A stretch of 7,985 nt of DNA from Wolbachia endosymbiont of Cylisticus convexus (lineage in GTDB: Bacteria > Pseudomonadota > Alphaproteobacteria > Rickettsiales > Anaplasmataceae): NCBI RefSeq assembly GCF_003344345.1, contig NZ_QPIP01000105.1, positions 1 to 7,985 on the forward strand, written 5' to 3'. Below are positions 1 through 6,646 of the stretch, one piece after another. Below the pieces are notes generated by a model. That model searched no databases. It was not told where the DNA came from and worked only from the letters and a program-made list of their open reading frames with translations. Made by a program: the position numbers and the translations under genes. Each line of letters opens with the position of its first letter. Positions within the stretch are counted from its first letter, which is position 1.

Positions 1-1694
1 CAAGAGTCTTCCTCTGTCGTTCAATCATTCTCTTTTTCCATTTCGGTAGCTCAGTATTACGTTTACCTAGCAAATCAGCAAGTTTACGTACGTGATGTAC
101 TTCAATCTGCTCTTGTGATTTACATAAGTTTGTGCCAATAGTCTTTGCTCTATTTCACTACGCTTATTCCATATTGGTATAAGGTTATCACTTATGCTTA
201 CCCATTTATTTCATTTTAGTGATACAGCACCAAAGTGTGTAATTAATGGTATCTTTGATGGTAAACGATCTACTCTGATTTGGATGACTTTTCGTTTTTC
301 ACCTTCATCGTTTTCAATCATCGCACCAAATTTTCTATAAATTTTCCTGCAAGTTGTTTTGTATTTAGATGCTAAAGTCTTTACTAATGATACTTCCATC
401 ACATACTTCAAATAACTTAGTGTGTGAAGGTTGTAGGCCATTTTGTAATATTGTACAATTCCTCGATATTCAGTTTGATACTGAGCAACAATACTGTAAG
501 CTGTATCAAATATACGTTGAGGTAAATGTATAGGCTTTCCACAACGCATACACTTTTTCTGCTTTATATGATGTGATCCAATACTACCCATCGTTGTGTC
601 CGATGATCATGTTTATCATCTGCATGCAAGACGTGTATTTCATAACCCAAAAAATTGGCTTTGCTATCACATGCGTGTGTAATAAGCGTTTTATCTTCAT
701 TAAGCATAAGTTTGAGCTCCTCATTGAGGAATTTAGCAATCTCATTTTTAATTTGTTCAGCTTCATTTTTTGGTCCTGCAAACCCTACCAGAATATCATC
801 AGCATACCTAACATACCAAAGACGTCGATAATTTGGATCGCAAGAATCCTTAGATGGCATACTCTGCACTAATTGACGCAGTTGTTTTGCTTGATCCCAG
901 TTCCCTTGTTTTCTCATCATCGATACTTGCATGGTTAACCTTAAATATTTTGGATTTGTCTTTCTTCGCTTACCTCGGTTATTTGCTGGTATTAGTATAT
1001 GTTCCACATGTTTATCTAACCGATCGAGTAATATGTTACTCAAAATTGGACCAATAATAGAACCTTGTGGTACCCCACTATGACTCTTATTGTACTTCCA
1101 ATTTTCCATATATCCTGCTTTTAGCAGTCGATTGATTAGCTGAATAAAACGTTTATCTTGGAAGCTTTCACTCAGTATTTTCAACAACATAGTATGATCA
1201 ATTGAGTCATAACATGCACTGAGATCTCCCTCTATAAACCATTTTGTACCTCTGCCTTTTTGCATTACTGCTCTTAATGCAGTGTGGCATCCACGCTTTG
1301 GTCGAAATCCATGTGAACATTCACTAAATTTAGGCTCATAGTAGGCTTCCAATATTAATCGGATTACTTCTTGAAGTAACTTATTTGACCATGTTGGCAA
1401 TCCTAACGGCCTGCGTTTACCACTCTTCTTTAAAATATAGATACGTTTTACTGGTGTCCACCGATATTGCTCATAGCGTAAATCCTCTATGATTTTATCG
1501 ATTTTCTCCAAAGACATACCATCAACTGTTTCAGTTGTCACACCTTCTGTCATAGCACCTTTATTACGACAAAGTTTGCCATACGCTCGAAGGTAAAGAT
1601 CACGCTGATAAAGTAGGCGATATACGTTTTTAACCGGCAAATTTCTTTGTCCACGTTCACGTATAATGTTAAGTATTGTTTCAGCTTTCCGCAT
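1..1694 (-). pseudogene. ltrA: Group II intron reverse transcriptase/maturase (LtrA-like), frameshifted, 3' end beyond window
   Basis: Remnant of the multifunctional protein that helps a group II intron splice and retrohome. The ATG at 1694 follows GGGAGG (1703-1708). The reverse transcriptase domain is intact over about 370 residues: GDLSACYDSID near residues 156-166, GVPQGS near 207-212 and catalytic YADD at 297-300. A frameshift near 586-593 separates it from the maturase domain X, read in another frame at 211-591 (RGIVQYYKMAYNL, EVSLVKTLASKYK). A TGA at 211-213 interrupts that frame where an arginine codon is likely (SLK*NKWVS). The frame then continues to QRLLAQ, and a further shift near 123-136 leads into an HNH-type segment (EQIEVHHVRKLADL) that runs off the left edge. 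The region around the first shift also looks shortened relative to the family. Three lesions mean no full protein is made. Family assignment is firm; lesion sizes are estimated from remembered homologues. Confidence 0.9.
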
Positions 1695-2224
1695 CCTGCG
1701 TACCTCCCAATTTCAACATTCGATTATCTGTCACCCTTTGCCCTGTATGTGGCTTTCCCACACTCTCCGGTGATTCGTTACTTTCACGACTACTACGATG
1801 ACTCCGTAACCATAGAACTCGCGTTCCTTAGGTCATCCCATGTTCCGTCACTAGGAACTGTTCTAGATCAACTTAGGTTTTCTATTCATCTTCTTAAATA
1901 AGTTCACTACTTATCGTTCTACAGCCAGAATGTCACACAGATGAAAGTTTAATCTATGCTTACTGTAGACATGGGGTTTTAAATGTGATACCCATGGATG
2001 TGAAGTCCCACCCCTGAAGATTGGAATTCAAGCAGTTTAGCTTTAACCATATTGATCAGGTGTTGCAAGCCGTTATCTTACACATCTTCAGATAACTCTC
2101 GCTTTACATACATGCTCTTGTCCTCCTTCCCTTTCGGGTTAAAGTTAGTTGTTCACCTCGAGGCCCTTTATTCTGAACCCCGCTTAGCTCCGCTAAGTAT
2201 TTCTTAATGCGTACCACGGCGCAC
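1695..2224 (-). ncRNA. Group II intron RNA, 5' part (domains I to early IV), upstream of the maturase gene
   Basis: About 530 nt without a credible ORF precede the maturase, the usual position and length of the structured 5' half of a bacterial group II intron. The proposed first bases are GTGCGCC, reading down from 2224, matching the GUGYG 5' consensus and the first seven bases of L. lactis Ll.LtrB as I remember it. Other blocks resembling Ll.LtrB are TTGCAACACCTGATCA (around 2070-2050) and, just before the maturase start, TACGGAGTCATCGTAGTAGT and GGCAAAGGGTGACAG. The RNA would fold into the splicing ribozyme. Domains V and VI are not in the window and should lie left of position 1. The 5' boundary is tentative: the six bases of flank before it do not clearly pair with the stretch I would choose as EBS1. 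Confidence 0.7.
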
Positions 2225-2526
2225 AATCTCGGTTTATACAGCTTCCATTATTTAGCCATCTATCATATATTTGATGGCCTCGTTTTATTTGTCAGTTCCT
2301 CCCATTTCTGGTTGCCCAACTAATAAAATTGAATAACTCAGCCCCTTCGCTCCATTTCCATTACAGAAACTTCTTCGCTACTACGCGCCCCTGTTTTCCG
2401 CATCGGTACTTTCATCCTCAGAGATCAGCTCCTTGGACTTTTCCCTTTTTCATCGAAATGACAGGTTCCCGTAGTTCCGCACAATAGCCTAAAACAGCTT
2501 CATGCCATCTCTATGCCGGATGCTAT
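2225..2526 (-). ncRNA. Internal segment of a second group II intron (domain I end to pre-ORF region), interrupted on both sides
   Basis: No coding sequence is visible here. Read on the minus strand it has blocks I associate with the stretch just ahead of the maturase in bacterial group II introns: GTGCGGAACTACGGGAACC (about 2482-2464), GAGGATGAAAGTACCGATGC and GTAATGGAAATGGAGCGAAG. It ends with a strong ribosome binding sequence GGGAGG (2298-2303) followed by a degraded ORF start. Joined to 4020-4288 it makes about 570 nt of pre-ORF intron RNA, a normal length. The IS110 element would separate the two halves, and the intron starting at 2224 would interrupt the beginning of this intron's own maturase gene. 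Assignment rests on remembered sequence style, so it is moderately certain. Confidence 0.5.
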
Positions 2527-2530
2527 CTTG

Positions 2531-2536
2531 TATCTT
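2531..2536 (+). promoter_or_regulatory. Left-end -10 half of a promoter completed only in the circular IS110 form
   Basis: TATCTT lies 6-7 nt ahead of the first guide RNA hairpin. In the integrated element no good -35 stands upstream. If right end and left end are joined at the CT core, TTGACT (3999-4004) comes to lie exactly 17 nt before it. Such split junction promoters are known for IS110 circles. The -10 match is only 4 of 6. Confidence 0.55.
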
Positions 2537-2543
2537 GTGAAAA

Positions 2544-2720
2544 GCATCTAATGTTTTAAGCTTAAGCATTAGATGGAGAAGGGAAGCACTCTGAACGCCA
2601 CCTTAGATATAAAATCTGCTGGATAGATAAGAGCTCCCTTCTCAAAAGTATAGGCTGGACGGTATCGTAGAAAGACCTAAATGGTTCTCATTCTGTATTC
2701 ACAAGGTAAGCCTTACTTTT
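2544..2720 (+). ncRNA. Candidate IS110 bridge RNA (three-hairpin guide RNA)
   Basis: In IS110 elements such as IS621 a bridge RNA from the left end binds the recombinase and specifies target and donor DNA through two internal loops. Three adjacent helices are visible. Hairpin 1 pairs CATCTAATG (2545-2553) with CATTAGATG (2567-2575). Hairpin 2 pairs GAGAAGGGA (2576-2584) with TCCCTTCTC (2635-2643) and encloses the target loop. Hairpin 3 pairs AAAAGTA plus AGGCT (2644-2656, one bulged T) with AGCCT plus TACTTTT (2709-2720) and encloses the donor loop. Guides: left target 2583-2592 (7 of 10 identical to flank 2519-2528), right target 2619-2629 (11 of 11 complementary to 4015-4025), left donor 2658-2666 (9 of 9 identical to 4010-4018), right donor 2698-2705 (8 of 8 complementary to 2534-2541). 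The span, about 177 nt, is close to what I recall for IS621. Transcription is inferred. Confidence 0.8.
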
Positions 2721-2750
2721 CATTTTAAATGGTAACGTATGGGGTTATAT

Positions 2751-3765
2751 ATGATCAACAACTTTCTGGGCATAGATGTATCAAAAGATCGCTTTGATGT
2801 TTTTCTCTCGTTCATAAGTAAAAAAGGAAAACGTGAAACTAGAAAAAGGAGTTTTAAAAACGAGGATTCTGGGTTTCAAGGTCTGCTGAGTTTTCTACAA
2901 AAGCATAACGTGGAAGAAGTAAAGTCATGCATGTGGTTGTTATAGCGAAGCTTTGGCTGAATTTCTGCACAATGCTGGACATTTTGTTAGTGTTGTAAAT
3001 CCTTATTGTATTAAATCTTATACAAGGAGTAAGCTCGTAAGACAAAAGAATGATCAGACTGATGCAGAAATTATTGCTGATTATTGTCAAAGACAAGAGC
3101 CTACTCGTTGGACACCATCTGCCCCTGAATTGAAAAAACTAAAACATCTCTATCGTTGCTTAGCTGCGTTAAAAGATGAATTGACACTAGTAAATAACCA
3201 CTTAGAAAAAAAAGAGAGATTGCCTGAAGAAGTTTTAAGTACTTGGGAAGACCTTGCAATGAACACAGAGCAAAAAATAGCAATAATAAAAAACTCCATA
3301 CGTAAACTATTAGAGCAACACAAGGAATTGTTAAAAAATTTTCAACTTCTATTAACTATTCCAGGTATAGGAGAGGAATCAGCAATAGCTATTTTAGCTG
3401 AAGTTCCTGACACAAATGCTTTTAGAGATGCCAGGCAATTGGTAGGATATGCAGGAGTTATACCACGAAATATGACGTCAGGTTCCTCTGTATATGGCAA
3501 ACCCAGATTAAGTAAATCCGGTTCACAAACATTACGTAAGGCACTGTTCTTTCCTGCCATAGTAGCTAAGAATCACAATCCTATCATTATGAATTTTTGC
3601 CAAAGATTAAAGGAAAAGGGTAAGCATAATATGGCCATTGTTAGTGCTGCAATGCGCAAGCTACTCCACATTATTTTCGGTATTCTTAGATCCAAAAGTG
3701 CTTTTAATCCTGACCATATAAAAAACTACAGAGCTAGAAGATTGACTGAAGCTTTAGTGATTTAA
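2751..3765 (+). pseudogene. IS110-family transposase (DEDD/serine recombinase), frameshifted at the catalytic Glu
   Basis: The protein would be a RuvC-like DEDD plus C-terminal serine domain recombinase that cuts guided by the bridge RNA. The ATG at 2751 is preferred over 2739 because GGGG (2741-2744) sits 6 nt before it and MINNFLGIDVSKD starts in the usual way. The first frame has GIDVSK with Asp9. At 2933-2935 the family motif M-E-[AS]-T-G-x-Y is reduced: CATGCATG is followed by T and then GGT TGT TAT AGC (GCYS) in a new frame. About 8 nt are missing, including the codon for the catalytic Glu at about residue 62. The first frame stops at TAG 2943-2945. The second frame is open to 3765 with NDQTDAEIIADYC (the two further Asp), a helix-hairpin-helix-like LTIPGIGEESA, and SGSSVYGK followed by KSGSQTLRKALF of the C-terminal domain with its serines. 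Full length would be about 340 residues, so only this lesion inactivates it. Confidence 0.93.
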
Positions 3766-3844
3766 AATCAAAAAATGATATCCTTCTATCTTATGTAAAG
3801 TGGTATCTTATACAAATTTATTGAGTATAGTTGGTTAATGTATA

Positions 3845-3897
3845 TGTTGATAAGTAAATTTCTGCTTGTATATATAAAACTAATTTACTTATCAACA
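3845..3897. repeat. 16-bp perfect inverted repeat with 21-nt spacer in the IS110 right end
   Basis: TGTTGATAAGTAAATT (3845-3860) and AATTTACTTATCAACA (3882-3897) are exact reverse complements flanking an AT-rich 21-nt spacer. The repeat lies 80 nt after the transposase stop. As RNA it would be a long hairpin, but the large loop and the lack of a following U-run argue against a simple intrinsic terminator. It may be part of the right-end structure or a small palindromic insertion. It is surrounded by gene-free sequence (3766-3998) in which I recognise nothing else. Confidence 0.85.
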
Positions 3898-3998
3898 ACT
3901 ATGATCTGTATACCGCTCTACAGAACGTGAATTGGAAGTATTTTTTGATTCTACAATACAGTTATGCAAATTAGACTCAAATTTTTATAACTTTCTCG

Positions 3999-4004
3999 TT
4001 GACT
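3999..4004 (+). promoter_or_regulatory. Right-end -35 half of the IS110 circle-junction promoter
   Basis: TTGACT (5 of 6 against TTGACA) lies 13 nt from the CT core at the right boundary. After end joining, the spacer to TATCTT (2531-2536) is GGCGAGACGGTAT, CT and TG, 17 nt. In the integrated state it points out of the element toward 4020 and onward, where I see no convincing -10. Confidence 0.5.
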
Positions 4005-4019
4005 GGCGAGACGGTATCT

Positions 4020-4288
4020 ATCCAGTAAACAAGCTCCCGATAGATTCTTCCCAGGTCAACTCATACCCCCTGGTTTTGACATCTTCAGATCCTTTCGACA
4101 CTTCCTCAATGGTTCACTTACGTTCATCTCTCTGTTTCACACATGACGCATAATTGCGCCTTTTCCATAACGCTCACTACCCTGGCTCTTTACCAAAGCA
4201 GCTTATGGTTGTTTAAAGCCTGCTCTTGTAAACCGGCTTTGAGGGGCCTACCCTCATCTACTGCGTAGCTTTTGTTTCTACGGCACAC
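4020..4288 (-). ncRNA. 5' end of a second group II intron, truncated by the IS110 element
   Basis: Reading down from 4288 the minus strand starts GTGTGCCGTAG, matching the GUGYG group II 5' consensus. IS3 transposase homology resumes on the opposite strand at 4289, at the Met of MNHKGCCYDNA, so the insertion point is seen at base resolution. The following 270 nt are GC-richer than the neighbours, have no credible ORF, and contain local helices such as ATCTATC (4016-4022) with GATAGAT (4040-4046). The sequence should continue at 2526-2225 after removal of the IS110. The intron is antisense to the transposase it interrupts, so splicing could not restore that gene. The intron maturase and 3' end are not in the window. 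Confidence 0.55.
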
Positions 4289-4483
4289 ATGAATCACAAA
4301 GGTTGTTGTTATGATAATGCTGTTTCAGAGAGCTTTTTTAGTTCACTCATACTCATTGATACTTTACAACACTCTGCACAACAAGCTAGAACCGCAATAT
4401 TTGAATATATAGAAATTTTTTATATAAACAGCGTAGACATTCTACATTGCATTCCTGAGAAATTTGATTCATCATTTTCATAA
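4289..4483 (+). pseudogene. IS3-family transposase (OrfB) C-terminal fragment
   Basis: A 64-residue fragment of the rve (retroviral integrase-like) domain. MNHKGCCYDNAVSESFFSSL matches the IS3-type block R-K-G-N-C-Y-D-N-A-x-x-E-S-F-F, whose Glu is the last residue of the catalytic DDE triad. FEYIEIFYIN and PEKFD match the usual C-terminal tail, though the stretch between them looks shorter than normal. Homology begins at the first codon because a group II intron occupies the preceding position; the ATG is an internal Met, not a real start. The N-terminal two thirds with the two Asp residues, and OrfA, are missing from the window and are expected left of position 1. The stop at 4481-4483 is directly adjacent to the stop of the convergent flavoprotein gene (4478-4480). 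Confidence 0.88.
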
Positions 4484-6478
4484 TAAAAATGCCTTAACTT
4501 CCTCTCTACTTTTTCTGGGTAAGGTCATTTTTACATTATCAATAACTGTGCCTACTACACTCTGTGATTTAGTTCTTTCTTTTTTCTCTGAAGTTTTTAA
4601 AGCAGTTTTTTCTTGCTCTGGAGTTTGACTCTGTGTTAAAGCACTTTCCTCGTTCATTAAGCCTGTGGCCCCACTTTGCTTTAGAATATTATTGCTAATT
4701 AAGTTTACAATAAAGTGCAGTTCGACATCTTTTTTTATAAAAGGTTCTGTTATTTTTGTCAGTTCATTTATTGCATTTATCTTCTCAACAGGGGACGTAT
4801 CATCTGCACATATATTTGCTAGCTGATTTAATAACTTATCTTTTTTAAGAGCATTATCACTAAAAATACTGATAATAAACTCTTTTATTTTTTTGATATA
4901 CTTCAGAAAGAAATTCCTTATTTTACCTAGCAAAGTTTTACTCTCCACTTCTTTCTGTGATTCTTTATACTTATTTAGTAATTTTGCAACTAAATCTATC
5001 GTTTTTTGCTTATCTACATTAGCATCTGATATATTTTCCTTTTTTATAATTTCAAAACATTTTGAGAAAAACTCATAATTCTTTTTATATAATGGACGTA
5101 CATATACTCTTTCTTTTATGCTCTCACTTGCTACAGCAGAAGAAACAGTAAACTTGCTTATCAATTTCGCTAAAAAATTGTATCGAATGTTTTTATGCTT
5201 ATTGCCTTTTATTTCATTTTTTATACCTCTATCTCTTTCTAGCTCAAACTCCTGCAGCACGTATTTCCAATTATCTAACCTTTTATTGAGCTTTTTTAAT
5301 TCACGGCTGATTTGTTTGTGTTCAGCTCCAAAAAATCCAGTCAGCTTTTCTGTTTTGCGGCTTGTTGCATTATAATAAAAGCAGCCATAGCGATTTACTT
5401 TGGTTACCACTAAGTATGAATTTCTTCCATAAGCTTTATGCACTTCTACAGGATTTAGATGTGGATTATCTTGCCTAAATTGTCCTTTAATTTCCTCAGT
5501 CTCCTTCTTGCTTAAATCGTGTATTTCAATTTTTCCATAACAGCTCGATAATTTCATAAAGAATTTTAAAGCATATTCCAAACCAAAATTTAAAGACCTA
5601 AAGAACGCTAAATTAACTGCTGCATCACCAAGGCAAATATAATGATCTTCACTCCTCTTTTTAGCATAGCCGCAATTTATTTCTATCTTTTTTACTACTA
5701 CACTATTTAGGTCTACTTTCCAATCCTTCAGTATAAGAGTTGATATGATAGAAGATATCGGATAAAGTATTTTGTCTGGCACTTGATTAGAAGCTTGAAA
5801 AGGATATAAAGGGTTTGTGTTTATATTAGGATAATTTTGATCAAATGTCTTTGCTAGCTCATTACTTATAAAGACCGGAATTGTTACATCAGTCACTTCA
5901 CTTTCATGTTTACTTGCCACAATATCAGCAAGCTTTATATCTCCAACATTCTTCATTACTTGATGCAAAGCAGTAGGCTTACCATTCTTTGCTTTAAGGT
6001 TGATGTACATTGCATGTTGAAGTGGAATAGTAACCATGTTATCTTGATTGCTGCCGAATTTATTAGTCCGAAGCATGCTATTACTTCCTGTACAATCCAG
6101 TATTATTGGATTCTCATCCTTATGCTTTTCATCTACTTCCTCAAAGCTTTTTACTTTCTCCATTTTATACTCAACATTGCCAGTTGATAGTGCTTCTTCT
6201 TTGAACTTTTTTTCTAGATTTTTTATAACTATCTTATTGCCACTTTTCTTTAAGTCCTTGTTCAGCTCTTCAAAGAATTTACTATCTATCCCCAATCTAT
6301 CAAAGATTTGCTGAACCTCTTTAAAAAATCCATTATCTATTTTGACGTTAATCTCTCTTGTAAATTCTTCACGTTTTTCATAAACAGTAACTTTTACACC
6401 AAGCTATGAAGTTAGCACTGCCATAAACGACCCAACTGGACCAGAACCAACTATAACTACATGACCAACATTAGACAT
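4478..6478 (-). pseudogene. PHBH/MICAL-like FAD-dependent monooxygenase with long C-terminal extension, amber codon at position 25
   Basis: Probable flavin-dependent monooxygenase; substrate not recognisable. The start is ATG at 6478, 6 nt after GGGG. The N-terminus is a classic Rossmann FAD site: VVIVGSGPVGS (residues 7-17) and, after the second strand, VYEKR with Glu34 for the ribose. Codon 25 is TAG (6404-6406) between LTS and LGVKV, in the helix after the glycine loop. The same frame is otherwise open for 641 codons. ILDCTGSNSML (about 126-136) is the second FAD motif, and YICLGDAAVNLAFFRSLNFG (about 280-299) is the GD motif contacting the flavin ribityl chain. From about residue 380 the protein is helical, Lys-rich and outside the usual ~400-residue enzyme length, with an amphipathic stretch FFLKYIKKIKEFIISIF. 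The last 16 residues appear to come from the IS3 end. A TTG at 6295 would give a product lacking the FAD site and is unlikely. Single-lesion pseudogene, readthrough or sequencing error all remain possible. Confidence 0.75.
4484..4527. repeat. Probable right terminal inverted repeat region of the IS3 element
   Basis: The 44 nt after the transposase stop end in CTACTTTTTCTGGGTAAGGTCA. This resembles remembered IS3-family right ends (CCACTTTTT, G-run, ending TCA). No left repeat is in the window for comparison, so the outer boundary at TCA (4525-4527) is tentative. The segment is also read as the last codons of the flavoprotein on the other strand. Confidence 0.5.
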
Positions 6479-6506
6479 TGCTTTCCCCACTTTTTTAATT
6501 GGTACT

Positions 6507-6534
6507 ACTATAGCATAAATGTCAATTTAGTCAA
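6507..6534 (-). promoter_or_regulatory. Candidate sigma70-type promoter of the flavoprotein gene
   Basis: On the minus strand TTGACT (6529-6534) is followed after 16 nt by TATAGT (6507-6512), about 29 nt ahead of the ATG at 6478. A second TTGACA overlaps the spacer but lacks a good -10. The short leader contains the GGGG ribosome binding sequence (6485-6488). Between this and the IS110 remnant ending at 6647 I see only AT-rich sequence. Confidence 0.5.
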
Positions 6535-6646
6535 TATTGAAAATTTATAAATATGGATCAATCTTCTGAAATTCTTTGTTTTTTCTACGCTAATTTTAAT
6601 AGCATTTCTACTTCTCTTTCTATACTTCTAAGAAACTTCCCATTAG

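Larger units (their letters stand above)
2527..4019 (+). mobile_element. IS110-family insertion sequence with left-end guide RNA, about 1.49 kb
   Basis: The element holds a noncoding left end (to 2750), a transposase pseudogene (2751-3765) and a right end of about 250 nt. Like other IS110 elements it lacks terminal inverted repeats, and its ends are set here by a CT dinucleotide found at both boundaries (2527-2528 and 4018-4019). The right boundary is supported because GACGGTATC (4010-4018) recurs inside the donor-loop candidate at 2658-2666, while TATCTATCCAG (4015-4025) is the exact reverse complement of 2619-2629 in the target-loop candidate. The left boundary is less exact because TATCTTG is tandemly repeated (2524-2537), so the core could be at 2534-2535. 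Deleting the element leaves GATGCTAT-CT-ATCCAGTA, inside what appears to be group II intron sequence on both sides. Confidence 0.75.

Noticed and set aside
573..1057. Plus-strand ORFs of 67-99 codons within the maturase region
   Set aside because: They lie opposite the reverse transcriptase domain, which has clear motifs (YADD, GVPQGS); the plus-strand translations show no family features.
1647..1901. 84-codon plus-strand ORF
   Set aside because: It overlaps the maturase start and the intron RNA on the other strand and has no recognisable motif or good ribosome binding site.
3999..4060. Possible helix GTTGACTGG (about 3998-4006) with CCAGGTCAAC (4051-4060) as part of the group II intron
   Set aside because: It would span the IS110 right end, which is better supported by two guide matches meeting at 4018, and TTGACT is better explained as the junction -35. 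Pairing is probably accidental; if real it would move the IS110 boundary left.
3905..4153. Plus-strand ORF (EVFFDSTIQLCKLDSNFYNFL and onward)
   Set aside because: The first part looks faintly protein-like, but the frame runs across the IS110 right boundary into group II intron RNA, starts from TTG, and matches no family I know. Treated as chance.
4478..6295. Start of the flavoprotein at TTG 6295
   Set aside because: This would omit the Rossmann GSGPVG motif and the Glu34 strand, which are present in the same frame upstream with a good ATG, ribosome binding site and promoter.
4893..6314. Several plus-strand ORFs of 61-93 codons opposite the flavoprotein gene
   Set aside because: Low-complexity translations of the antisense of a Lys/Glu-rich gene; no motifs and no start signals.
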